From positions 62,001 to 126,000 of the forward strand of contig JBAMDO010000107.1 in the NCBI GenBank assembly GCA_037074765.1: DNA of 64,000 bases. Direction: 5' to 3'. Position 1 is the stretch's first letter. Every line of letters starts with the position of its first letter. Positions 28,601 through 40,591 of this stretch are shown one piece after another. The notes beneath the pieces were generated by a model that did not search any database, was not told the DNA's origin, and saw only the letters and a program-made list of their open reading frames with translations. The translations under genes and the position numbers were made by a program. Origin of the DNA: Mansonella perstans (lineage: Eukaryota > Nematoda > Chromadorea > Rhabditida > Onchocercidae).

Positions 28601-29619
28601 GAGTAAATTAAATGAAATCTCAAAGTTCTTTTTTACGAAAATTTATTTACAATGCATACTTCAATTATGGTCAAGAGAATAGTTGAGGAAAACATTAGAT
28701 TTATTGAATTTTTGTCAGATCTTCTGGGTCTCCTAATAATCTTCCAATAATTCCGCCACATCCTAATCATTTTTGACAAACTTACAGGATCAATCTTTTA
28801 TTTAATCACCAAGTTTAGCCTAACGATATATTGAGAAAATTTCAAATTCCATTTCAATTCAGAGGAAAGAATATTTATCGAAGGATCCATGTCGACGACT
28901 TTGGTGCAAAAATCGACAGCTACACAAAAATGGGCCATGCGAGACCAAATTATATCTACCTCTATTAGACGGGACTAAATGTGGACTTAACAAGGTAACT
29001 TCGTAATAAAAGTAATAAAATAATTAAGTTAGGAATAGACATTAAGTTGCAAGGAAATTTAAAAAAATAATTGGAAATTTCTCTAAAAATTTTGTTAAAG
29101 CATAAAAACAATGATTTTTAAAATTGGTGTATTATAACAAATATAATTGATAGAAAAGCTGAAAATTTAATTTTGCTTAAAATCACATCACTGATTTTAA
29201 GCATTTATTTTCAATCCAATATTTCATCAAGATTCAATTCATATACTTCAGTGGTGTCTTGGTGGAAATTGCGTAGCAACCAATAAAGAAAGCGAAGGTA
29301 AGCTCATTTATGATCATAACATCTTCTGAAATTTCTTTCATTAATTAAGTATCATTACACAGATCATGCAAAGCTTACAAGTATGAATAGGACAAGTTCG
29401 AATTTTCTAACTATTGCATAATTTTTTTTGCATTTTGAACATTTTATCAAAAATAAAATTTCAGATTGCATCGATTTAAATTCATCGATGTGCTTTCAAT
29501 TATCAGACGAAAAGCTTCGCGAATATTGCCGCTCGGAACAGTTCCGTCCATTATGCTGTGTCACCTGTTCGCAATTTATGCATCGCAAGATCTTTAACAC
29601 TTCATTTCACGAGTCATAA
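25684..29619 (+). CDS. mig-17: Secreted ADAMTS-family zinc metalloprotease, MIG-17-like
   Basis: MIG-17 is an extracellular protease that remodels basement membrane during gonad and pharynx shaping. Eleven exons: 25684-25741, 26361-26419, 26785-26964, 27232-27380, 27590-27685, 27833-27982, 28109-28264, 28431-28581, 28863-28994, 29252-29297, 29465-29619. They give 443 aa. Order: a hydrophobic signal-like start (MTRIAANSTLCTLLCYFIP); the metzincin domain from about 57 (YQIDILMVADYS); zinc site HELAHSLGAFHD at 226-237 with all three His and the Asp; Met-turn NYLMSA; a disintegrin-like Cys-rich part (DPCRRLWCKN, LLDGTKCG, WCLGGNC); and a C-terminal six-Cys PLAC-type domain ending CCVTC. This order matches C. 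elegans MIG-17. Odd: only ~35 residues separate the signal peptide from the catalytic domain, so the usual ~180-residue prodomain is missing or lies in unseen exons. Exons 1 and 2 are the weakest. Confidence 0.87.
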
Positions 29620-31361
29620 TCACTGTACATCTGAAAATATTTATATTTCTCTTCTGTGGTAGCTATCATTTCTAAAGTAGTATAAAATCCGAAAAGAATT
29701 CACAAAAAATTATTTCATTTCACAGTGTCATCAAAGAAGAATTAGAATTCTCATTCAAATAGAAAATTTTAAAAGTAAATTTTCGAATTGCAAACAAATT
29801 CTAAAATCTTTCACTCCTGGACTATTTAATGATTCATTACATTTTCCTTTTTTAGAGAAACAATATGATACTGTAGCTCTCATATTGCTCATGTGATAAA
29901 TATGTTGTAAGCTATCATAAATTGAATTTAAAAATCTTAATTTTTTAAACTACATTCACCTCTTCTTCACTATTATGCCCACTAGCATTATATTTCATTA
30001 TTTACTTCATTTAAATTCTTAGCAAGAAAATAAACGAAACAAATATCATAAGTAGCTCTATCAATCACTAATACTGTACTGTTCATATGATTTTTTCACC
30101 AAGCCATTAAAGTTATACAACTTGAAAATTGAACATGAAAAATGTCTTTCAAGAGAAATCTCACAGAAAATATTTATTCATTCTATTTTGCAAATAAAAC
30201 AAAAATGTACTGCAAGAATTTTTATTCCACAGAGACGTTTCACTTTGAAAAATTTTAAAACATTTCAAATTTTACAGAACATTTCAATATAGGCAATCAA
30301 TTTTAAGTGAAAACAGTGTCAAAGTTAAGCGCACAACTTGCTGCGTCTAAAATCTATTATTATACAAAGCAAAACAGCAATGGAACGATATTACAGCTAT
30401 GAGTATTTCATGCCATGTACTCCATAAAATATGGTAGAAAGTCAGGATGTATCGAAAATTAGATGGGAATAATGAGCAAAAAAACAGGAAACGAATACCT
30501 GAGAATACTGAGCACTTCAACCAACTAAATTTGAATGGAGTTTGAGATTCAAAAGTGGACTTTATATTGCAACGTGTGTGTTATAATGGATGTATTACAA
30601 AAAATTAAGTCCTGTATCAAAAGATGAATGAAACAATTTACAAAGGAAAAAAATGAGACCCATAGGAGTAAGTGATTTCCAGTATGTTCTTTTATCTCTC
30701 TCTCTCACACAACTTTGAACAACAAGGAAAAGTGTCACGTTACCGAACTTCCATGGAAATAGTCAAAGATATACAGCTAAGAAATGTCTATTAGACAGAA
30801 ACATAATAACCTTGGAAAAGTTAAAAAACAGAAGTAGATAATTATTTTAAAATCATTTTATAGGAAAAAAATATTGGAATATTGAACTTCTCGAAATTCA
30901 GTGTTTCAGTAAAAATCTGAAGTAAAATAGACAGAAATGGTAATGAGGAAAGCATAGAATAAGTATTTAAGTATAGTAGATATGCTAATACAACAAGCAC
31001 TTCCTAAGATATCCAGAGACTTACGATAAAGAATGAAACTAAGATATTAACTAAAAAAATAATTGAAAGATTCCCAAAATGGCTTCGCCAAAAAATTCTT
31101 GGAACTTTCAATATATTTTTTGCAGTTAATGTTGAGGAATAAGACGCCATTAATAATTCAGTTCACATCAGAAAGTTATTTACAAGTCTATTTTCTGGTA
31201 GAAGTTTGAGCTAATCCGTCTCAGTTACAAAGATTAAGTAATACCCTATAAAATTAAATATATCCAACATTTTCAAAGGTCAAAAATTGAGAAAAAAAAG
31301 ATCCTACAGAAAGATTAATCACCAGTATTATATATTGATGCAGAAAATGCACGAAATGTAA
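29620..31361. other. Convergent intergenic region, mig-17-like to cdt-2
   Basis: 1.7 kb with no gene, RNA or clear repeat recognised. It has a short TCTC microsatellite near 30693-30707. Confidence 0.55.
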
Positions 31362-34300
31362 TTAGTCAGTTCGTGGTGTTCTGATGAAATATTGATCGAG
31401 CGTTCGTTGTGTCCCATTCTTTTGTTTTGATTTTGGTGTTGACCGGCGTATTTCAGTTGAAGTATTCTGGGACAGCAAACACTTTGAGCTTTGTGAATCA
31501 GTCCGGGACTTCAATGACATCTTTGGCGTTGCCTGGTGATGAATACGTTCATCTGACTTATGTAAACTCTGTTTAACATGAATTTTACGAGGAGATGTAC
31601 GATCGACGCGTTCCTTCATAGAAATCATATTTGAACAGTTGGATGGTCTATGAAATAAAAGACAATGAGAACTGCAGAAAAAATAGGAAAATATGAAATA
31701 AATGAATAAAAAAATATATTTTGTTAGCAGTGTTTAATCCGAATCAAAATAGAATCAAACATGGATTCCGATAATGCTAATCGTCCACTTCTTTCTAATT
31801 TAGTACACTACAAGCTATTTAGAAAAAATTCGCCAATATTAACAAATCAAAAACAATCTAACCTATCAGAATCCAATGAATCCAGCTCTAAACTTCCCTT
31901 TTCCAACATGGTTGTTTGTAACTCTGAATTCACGTTCCTCGTCGCAAGCCTTTCCTTAACAAAATCTGGCAAATTCATCGTTGGGTACCTTAAATGGATC
32001 ATAATTTACTGTACAGGAATATCGAGAAAACATGCTGATTAAAGAAATTTATACCAAAAGCAACAGATCAAATCTATTTTTGAAAAAGAAATACTTGAAG
32101 TAGTAAGCACACGGAACTCGATTTTCCATCTCAGTTCCGGAAAAATCAAGTTTTCGCGCAGCCTGGCTCGATTTATTAGTTAGATCACATAATGGTGGAG
32201 ACAACGACTCAGTAGCCCTTAAAAGGAGATAATTAGGAACAGTTCCAGGAAAAGATTTTTCAGAATTTTCTGAAGAGCCGGAAATTTGGCATAAAATGAA
32301 AAAAGTTTAAGAGAACTATACTTGAACATTTTTTTCACTGGCGATTCACTTCCATTTTTCATTTTTACACCAACCCGGTTTAAAGGGCTTTTAAATGGAC
32401 TTTTGAAGGGACTGCGTACTGTGTTTTTCTTTGGGACTGAAACTGATACGTTCAACTGTTTCCTGCAAACACACGTGTTTCTATATCTAATTTTTTTGTA
32501 AAAAAGAAAGCTAAATGCAATCCAAAATAAATTTCCAAATCCAGACACTTTTTTTGAAGTCTTGAGAAGTATGGAAACAGAGATATAGTAATATACAATA
32601 AAAAATATATTAGATTTACATGAACTGCATTATTGTGACCGGCGAAGAAAAATGATGAGAATAAGACATACATTGACATTTCAGCCATAGCCGTTTCAGG
32701 TAATTCATATAGTTCAACACGATTATAATGTATTGGAACTGGAGATGGCTCTTGATTTTCAGAACTTTTTGCACTCCAATCCCAAACTTTTAGATACGAA
32801 TCATCCATCGTAGCAATATAATGTCCATTGCTGCTAAATCTCGCGACTGTAACCTGAATAAGATAGAGGGTAATAATTTTCAGTTTTTCTTCGAAAACTG
32901 CTGTGCTAACTGAGTTGAAATTATAGAAGTTATTACTAAAATAGCATTCAAAATGATAATGAGCGAAAATGAATGAGATTATGGAACAGAAATTCCACAA
33001 TTTATGAAATTTCATCCAGCAGTACCAACATTTATAAAACTAAAATTTAAGAACATCCTTAATTCGCAAGTAGTTTGTTCCTTTAAGTGCAGAAATAACA
33101 GACCTCATAGCGGTGGCCACCTAGTGTATATTTCGGATAAGGCAAATAGTTCAGTTTGCCCTTGCTAAAACTGGAATATTTCTCCTGTAATAATGAAATG
33201 GTAAAATGAAATATATTTTAGAATTAAATGGACAAATTCAATAATTGAAAGAGCCGTCATGCTTAGAGATATTGAAAACAAAAGTTTCTCAAATTCAAAA
33301 GCTCTAGAAAATGAAATAATTAATAACCTGTAAATCCCAAATAACAGCGAAGCAATCACCACCTCCAAACATCACATGATCAGAAGTTGGCGAAGCAGAA
33401 ATTCTGAAATCGTATGTGTTGAAAGACGTTCGCTTGACTCCTTGCAAAATATCAACTGAAAATCTCTCATATAAATGGGTAATTAAATCAGAAGAATGAT
33501 AACCAAATAATCTGAATGACATTAAAATATAAAACGCACCTGGTGCATTATTTAATCCCTGAACACTGTACTGATAAATTTTTGAGTCTGTGGATGCAAC
33601 AAAAAGTGATGAGCTAAAGCGATCAAGGCATATTGAGGCAATACCTTAATAAAAAAAATTGTTATAAAAAAAACTTGTTTAAATTTGCAACTCTAAATAC
33701 GACAAAAAGTAATCAAAACTGCTGAAGAAAGGTTCGGATTTGTTGAAGGGTCAATTCGTAAAATATTTTTATTCTTTTTTGAAGAAAGGACCGGAAATAT
33801 TGTAATCTAAGTTCCGCATATTCTTTTTTTTTTTTTTTTTTTTTGTTTCACTGAACCAAAAGTATATGAAATGAATTCAGTTAATATTTTAGAATAGATA
33901 TGAGAAATAAAAGAAATCTAAAACAGCAACGTACCAAAATCACGAACTGAAGTACTATTTGGATCCTCTAGAATACGAAACGGAGTATTTTTGCCACGAT
34001 AACGTAAATCCCAAAAACGAATACCTCTGCAGTAAATTCATTATCTGAATTAGTAATTAACGAAACATCAGCGTCAGAAATGAAAGACACTGAAATGAGA
34101 AGCAAAATATAACTACAAAAACATGAGATTTTACGTTTTGAAAGACGAAGATGCTGATATTAAAATGTTTCCATCATAATGTACTAAAGAAGTGATTCCT
34201 TTTGAACTCGTTGAAACTGACATACGTGACCTTCGTTTTGTTCCAATATTTTGACCTAAAAATATACGAACCAGGATCGTAAAATGCAAATTTAACATAA

Positions 34301-35987
34301 TTAGGACTTAGAAACTGGGATCATCAAAGCAGTCTCGAAAATGCCAGGTATGGGTTGGGGAAAAAGAGTCCTCATATATCGCGCGTATCTCGGTCCATTA
34401 TTGTAGGCCAAGGAGTATCCGAATTTAAAAAATGTCAATTAAATGACTAAACCAATCACATATCATATTAAATAATGACACAAAGACACGAAAATAATCT
34501 TCCAAATGTAGTACAAATTAAGAAGAGAAGTAAGGATTAGCACATTCTAAATGAGTAGCTGTTCATTTCTGTTCTGCCATGTCTCTTTTCAGCATTCTCC
34601 TTTAAAAAAAAAAGAAAAAAAACACAAAAAAACATAAAAGCAACACTTTATCCCTCCACCAAATGTTTTATATATTGAATGTCATATTTTCGACACTTGC
34701 TGGAATACTACCACAAATAAAAATAAAGACAGCGTACGTTCAGGAGCTTGCAAGGGATGTGTGTTTTCCAGAAGACTGAACGGACGCAGAATAGTAGCTT
34801 GTGGTTCTCGACGGTCCCATATGCAAATTGTTCCATCTCGAGCTCCTGTTGCAAAAAGATCTGAAATTTGTAATTATTTTTAAAACCTGCAACAAATCTA
34901 AATTTAAAAAGTTACAATATTCACTGAAAAGTTTATTAAGCAAAACTAACCAGGGCTGTCGTCTGATACAGAAAGAGCGCGGACGGAACCTTCATGACCG
35001 AAAAATTGCTGCACCACAAATTGGCGTTCAATATCCCATGACGCCACTTTTGCATGGCCAGATATGGAAAGTAAATTGTTCGGCCGATTCGCAACAAATG
35101 ATACATCGATTACACAGCTTCGATCAGCAGAAATTGCTAAAAACTTTACATAGGTAACCTCTATCTTAAGTAATGCTTTTGAACAACATAGTAAAATGGA
35201 AAAACGTGCAAATAAACAAATCAGGAAAAGAAATACATTGCGTGAAACATGCATACTAAGAAAATAACCATTTCATTTTTGGGTAATTGATAACCGAATA
35301 AGTAAACTAACAATTTGTTATGGCATTTTCTCGAGCATCCAAGAAATGAATAAAACCATTTTCATCGCCGATAGCCAATAAATGTTCAGCAGATGGATCT
35401 TTGGCAAACTGACAAACCACCCATGCATTCTAAAATTAGCAAGAACTTGTATTCAATATGAAATGATAGGAAATTAATTTACATCAAATTTAATATTCTT
35501 AATTTCAAATAGATTTTACAATTTTAATTTTTCAATTTGCTATGTGAAGTTAGTTACTACAAATATTTAGTTAGCTACCATCAATCCAATTTCCATAGGA
35601 TAGTTAAATTTTAACGAAAAAGCTGATCGCTCCATCACTGATGCGATAAAATTTATTTTAAAAACTGAAATTTATTTTAAACTAGACTTTTACCCTTGTG
35701 ACTGCGTATTTTTCTTGCATAATTGAAAATCCATAAGATTTTTTTTTCAATATTTTCTTTTTATTTCAAAAATATAAAACACAAATAATTTAGTTTCTGT
35801 TCTGAGAGTAAAAATTTGACTACTTAACTGACTAAGAAGAGAATTTGAAATAAGATAAACGGAAAATAGGTGGAAAGAACGAAATTACCGAGGAAATGAA
35901 GCATTTTGTAGAGGAATAGTTGAGAAAATATGAATCTGGTACCACTCTCGGTACCCTTTGACCCCAATGCATGCAACGAAATCCCAT
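31362..35987 (-). CDS. cdt-2: CDT2/DTL, WD40 substrate receptor of the CRL4 ubiquitin ligase
   Basis: CDT2 brings PCNA-bound CDT1 and other proteins to CUL4-DDB1 for ubiquitination in S phase. Fourteen exons: 35987-35889, 35429-35312, 35136-34951, 34860-34738, 34255-34135, 34026-33935, 33644-33540, 33455-33328, 33184-33104, 32853-32672, 32462-32322, 32217-32113, 31988-31863, 31647-31362. They give 630 aa (human 730). Residues about 35-385 form the WD40 propeller. The two WDxR motifs used for DDB1 docking are present: IWDRRE (W149-R152) and FWDLRY (W221-R224). The rest is basic and disordered, with an RSPFKSPFKSP stretch (possible CDK sites) and a PIP box QRTLDQYF at 616-623, seven residues from the end, as expected for CDT2. 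The first exon was chosen because it alone gives an ATG and phase 0 (an in-frame stop lies just upstream); it is the least certain exon. Confidence 0.9.
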
Positions 35988-37151
35988 AGATCATTGACAT
36001 TCGGTACACTTGCACCACCCACCTGATTAGTGTTAGGTTAGTTTTGAAATCCCCGTTTAAATTTTCAAATTTTGGAGGTTGTCGGTTACAATGCAAATCC
36101 AATATCTCAGTGGAAAATAAGACTTTAATTTGATTTAGGTGGTGTATATTTTTAGGATTTTAGCAGGGTTTTTTTTTTTGATATTTTCGAATATTTTTAT
36201 TTGATAATTTTTATGAAAATCGTGTTTTTTTCATTGTTAATGGAAGAGAAAATTTTGCAATTTGCAAAAAATTTTAACGATTTCTTAATGGAAACATTGT
36301 AAAATTTGACTTGCCAGAATCTCTTCTCATATATTTTTTGTGATAATTAAATTACTTTAAAAATGAATGAACGAAATATTTGAACAAAAAAAAAAAAAAT
36401 ATTTCAAAACTGATTTTTTTTTTTCAAAAAACAAAATCCAATTAAAAGAAATTTTTCAAAATCAAAATACAATTATCATTTAAGGCAATTGTATAAATTG
36501 CAAAAGATAACCAACAGGAATGCAACATAGAAATCTTTATTATCCATAAGTTTTATCATCCTTTGATCTAAATGAGATAATATCTTATTTGATTATCTAA
36601 TTTTAGCCTGATTAATACTTTAAACCATTCACTTTTCTTAGCTGATCCATTTCAGGAAACATTATTGAGATTTTAAAAATGTCAATTTGTTATTGTTGAT
36701 TCGGGAGTGCATTGATGGAGCAGTTACACAGTCATACACAATTACACAAACATTGTGCTATTTTATATCACTTAATTGATATTATAATTTTGGATGAAGT
36801 GATTATGCATACTTCTGGAAAAAGTTCTCATGAATTTTTGATATTTCAAAATATGTTTTTGAAGTTGCTTTAAATTTACATGGTTAATATGTAATAACTA
36901 TGGGTTACTGCTAAAATTATGTTAATGAATGAATTTTACTGCCAATAATTTATATTCAAATTTAATCGTAAGCAAATTTTTGTTGTCATGTTTATAAACA
37001 TGCAAAATCAAATTTATTGCTACTTTCTTATTTGATATTAATTGGAATTGGTGATGTGGTCTTCAGTGTTGCTGGATTAATTTTACAGAGTCAAATAAAA
37101 AACTCTCAGAACCAGTCAAAATAGCAGGGGTTAATAAAAGAAGAGAATATC
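35988..37151. other. Divergent intergenic region, cdt-2 to the membrane protein
   Basis: 1.16 kb, very AT-rich, with poly-T and poly-A tracts around 36168-36430. It should carry both promoters. No exon or strong motif recognised. Confidence 0.55.
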
Positions 37152-38779
37152 ATGAACACTGAAACTTTGTCGACCGATAAAGGCAAAGCGGAAATAAGCC
37201 AACCTGTTGTGCATACAACAAGTACGCCTTCAACTTTCCAAGTGATGCCATTTATGAATCCTATCACAAGCAGTACTTCTTCCTTTCATGAGGTAACATA
37301 TGGCATTCATGATATTGTTAAACATATATGCACCTCATATCTATCAGAAAAATCAAAAAATCTTTTTCAGAAGCATTTTTAAACTTTGGGAGACAATTTC
37401 TAAATTGTATTCTAGCGATGTTTCAGAATGCTTTGCTCCGTACAGCAAAATTGGCGAAACAAAGAAAAAAAATACAAAAAAATACTGGAAATGGCCTTAT
37501 AATGATTGCTATTATACATGTAATTATTTCCTATTAGAAATATGTCGCAATGATCGATCTTTAACGCTTCAATTCTTTTTCATTTCTGCTAACTGTGCTT
37601 GATGTTAGCTGAAATTTTAAGAAATTCTATAATCTGAAAAAAAAAAAAATTTACTTCTCTAAGAATGATAATCTATTCAACATTATAGCTTCTTCTTGCA
37701 TGTGGCCTAATAGATTTGGGCATGTTTCTCACCATTCGATTCAATCATTATGGTCATGTATGGCCTGATAGCTATGCAAAGTTATATATTTCCGAATATC
37801 GACTTTTCCGTAACCAGGTGAAAAAATTGTCTTTCTTCTTTGAATACTACAAAAAGAAAAGAATTTTGAAAATTGAATAGAAGAAAAGTATTCACAAGTA
37901 TTTAATAAGGTTAGATTTTTTTTTTTGAATTTTTGAATAATTTCAGATGCTTGCCATTCGTGTCGTCTATTCACCTACAACAATAGCCATTGGCTTGATG
38001 ATATTATTTCCAAAAATTATTTATTTATTAATTATTTTCTTTTCCAAAGTATCATTTTGTAGAGTAGCAATCGTTGATGGAAGCATCTCCATTCTTGCAT
38101 TTTTTTATGCTTGCATTACAGGTCGTTCTTCTTTTTTTTTAAGAAAAAAAAGGGTTTAAAAAAATGAGTTTAGCATGTTAGAAGAGTGAATTCAGTAAAA
38201 GGTTAAAGTTCGAATAAATTGACCATGGATTGTATGTCATTGTAAAGGTGATTGAAATCACTTTGATGAATTAAACTCTATGAATGACTCTTGGTCAATC
38301 GCTATTGCAGGTTCACATGCATATATTGTGCTGCGTAATTTTTCAACGATTCATATTGCGGATGGCGATGATATCCTTTGTTATGCCATAAGGTACTCCC
38401 AGAACATACTGCAACAATTTCGTCCGAATTTTTTGCAATTTTTTTAACACTTAAATAAGTATAATTGATTAAATTAGTAAGCAAAAGTCAATGAAAACAT
38501 TTATATATATTTAAAATTCTTCTGCATGTAACAATTTTAATCAGTTTCATTTTCAGAGGTCAACGTCAAAATGCATCACAAGCATTACGTGATCGATGCT
38601 TATTGCTTGCATATAAAATGTTTGGTGAACATTTATCATTGCAATTTATAATTGCCGTATTTGTAATCATTGTTTGCATTATTAATCTCATTTATTTTTC
38701 CTCTCAAGAACATTTAAATACAAAGTATTCACAGAAGAAAGTTCAGTTTCAATCAAAAGTACACAAAAAAGTTTTCTAA
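37152..38779 (+). CDS. Predicted four-pass membrane protein, family not recognised
   Basis: Six exons: 37152-37292, 37427-37519, 37689-37817, 37947-38121, 38311-38392, 38557-38779. They join in phase to 280 aa. The N-terminus (1-47) is soluble and rich in Ser and Thr. A short basic piece follows (KLAKQRKKIQKN), then four hydrophobic segments at about 69-92 (GLIMIAIIHLLLACGLIDLG), 131-155 (IAIGLMILFPKIIYLLIIFF), 160-185 (VDGSISILAFFYACIT) and 231-252 (LQFIIAVFVIIVCIINLIYF). Between TM3 and TM4 lies GQRQNASQALRDRC, and the tail is Lys-rich. A tetraspan-like layout is seen, but no tetraspanin CCG or other family signature, so no function is given. Consistent phases and uninterrupted hydrophobic helices across exon joints support a real gene. 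ALG14 follows 395 bp downstream on the same strand. Confidence 0.78.
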
Positions 38780-39174
38780 TTGTTATGCATTTTTAAATTT
38801 AGCATTAAAATTCAATCAAACTTCAAAAAAAAAAATTGTTACTTTGTATTCAAATTTTGAAAAAAATTATTTTTATATAATTGAAAAGAATCGATAAAAA
38901 ATACGAAAAATTTTTTTCTTTCAACTATGTTTAGTGTAAAATATTCTCATTTATATTGATTTGTTAATTAGTGAATTTAATTTTTCTCAATGCAATAAAT
39001 ATTTCATGATAATTTGAATACAAACTTATCACTATAATTTATAATGTCCTGTTGGGATGCTAAGTTGCAAGACGTACCAACTCGCTCTTAAAAGGTCGAG
39101 ATGAAGAAAACTGGGTGAATATGAGAGTTCCGGTAAATGTCGGGGAATAGTGGAACTGGTAGAAATTAGTGCAA
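38780..39174. other. Spacer between the membrane-protein gene and ALG14
   Basis: 395 bp, same-strand neighbours. The last ~115 bp are less AT-rich and may be the ALG14 leader. A co-transcribed pair is possible; no operon signal was seen. Confidence 0.45.
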
Positions 39175-40591
39175 ATGATATTACTGTTTTTTGTGGTACT
39201 ATTGCTGGTATTTATTTTGCTTTACATACTGTATGTTAAACGTCACTCATACGTGAACCAGAATGTAGCCAAAAGGAAGCGTACGTCAACGTCAGTACGA
39301 ATATGTTGCGTAGCTGGATCTGGTATGATTTTGCTGGAGATTGCTTGTATATCAAATTTTTAACAATTTCACTGCAATGTTTCAATTTCAATGCTAATAT
39401 TTAATCAGTCTTTGTGACCATTTAATTTTCCAACAAAGAGTAAATAATGTGATTCATTTCCAGTTCAAAAATTCTAAATTTAGCATATACTATCTATTTT
39501 TCAGGTGGACATACTGCTGAATTACTGACTTTAATGTCTGCTTTTAGACAACAATTTGGTTATCGTATATATATCGTTTCGAATAATGACAAATTAAGTG
39601 AACAAAAAGTAAAATATATGGAAAACATTTTTAAATATTTAGATTTTCAAGGAATGTTTAAGAGTATTTTAAAAGAATTTGCTGGAAACTTTTTTGTGAA
39701 TTTTTATGGAACTTAGTCAGAAAAAAGATTCTTTTTAGTTATTAGCAATATTTAAGATAATCGAATTTGAAAAATCACAAGATCAGGGCAACTTCTGTAT
39801 AGAATGGATAAGTAGAAGTCGAGAAGTAAAACAAAGCTACATTACTTCAATATTTACTACAATTTGGGCTTGCATCGAAAGCTTATTTTTGGTATGGCGG
39901 ATAAGGTATTCATTTTGTTTTTCATTAGAAAGTAATTATTTTAAAGACTATGAAAAAGAATGATTGGAAAAATTTTTATTTTTATCGATGATTACTCCTT
40001 CACACAATCTAAATTAATTATTTTAAAAAATGATCATTACGATCTTTTCTTTTTCGACATTGACATCTTGAATTGAAAATTTGAAATCCTCATTAGGATT
40101 TTCAAATAGATTGCAAAATTGGCGAAGCTATTATGCTCGCCGCATTGTCATTCACCACTTGCAAAACACTCGAAATTCTTTTTGTCAAAGTTGGAGGAGC
40201 CGTTTCTGTGGTAAATGAGCCTTCGTTCGAAATTTAGACATTTGAAGTTATTAAATGCTTTTTATAAAATTTAAGATTTGAATTTATTAAATATCAAAAT
40301 TATCATCGTTTTTGAAATTTTAGCCAGATAGTATTTCGTTCCAGGCCTGATGCATTAATCTGCAATGGACCAGGTGTTTGCTTACCGATTTGTTTCGCTG
40401 TAGCGTTGTTCGACTTGCTACGGCTTCGTGATGTACAGTTGTTTTATGTTGAAAGTATATGTAGGGTTAAAAAATTATCATTAACCGGACAGATTTTATA
40501 TGATTCACGCATTTCTGACATTTTTTTTGTGCATTGGGAAGATCTTGTTCAGCGTTATCCACGTACCGTTCTGATACCGTGTACTGAATAA
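39175..40591 (+). CDS. ALG14: ALG14, membrane anchor subunit of UDP-GlcNAc transferase (ALG13/14)
   Basis: ALG14 tethers the catalytic subunit ALG13 to the cytosolic face of the ER to add the second GlcNAc to dolichol-PP-GlcNAc in N-glycan assembly. Four exons: 39175-39322, 39505-39608, 39787-39905, 40345-40591. They give 205 aa (human 216). One N-terminal membrane helix (about 2-20, LLFFVVLLLVFILLYILY) is followed by the loop VAGSGGHTAELL (46-57), ISRSREVKQSY, the NGPG motif (131-134) and YVESICRVKKLSLTG, all characteristic of ALG14. The ATG at 39175 is the first in frame. Exon 3 uses a GATCAG acceptor, less typical than TTTCAG, but it restores the conserved SRSREV block. Stop at 40589-40591. 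Confidence 0.95.

Noticed and set aside
31761..32042. 93-codon plus-strand open frame
   Set aside because: Lies antisense over a cdt-2 exon and its introns; the minus-strand reading has matching splice sites and phase.
37300..37602. 100-codon plus-strand open frame inside the membrane-protein gene
   Set aside because: It is another frame across an intron and exon 2. The chosen frame gives a membrane helix continuous with exon 3.
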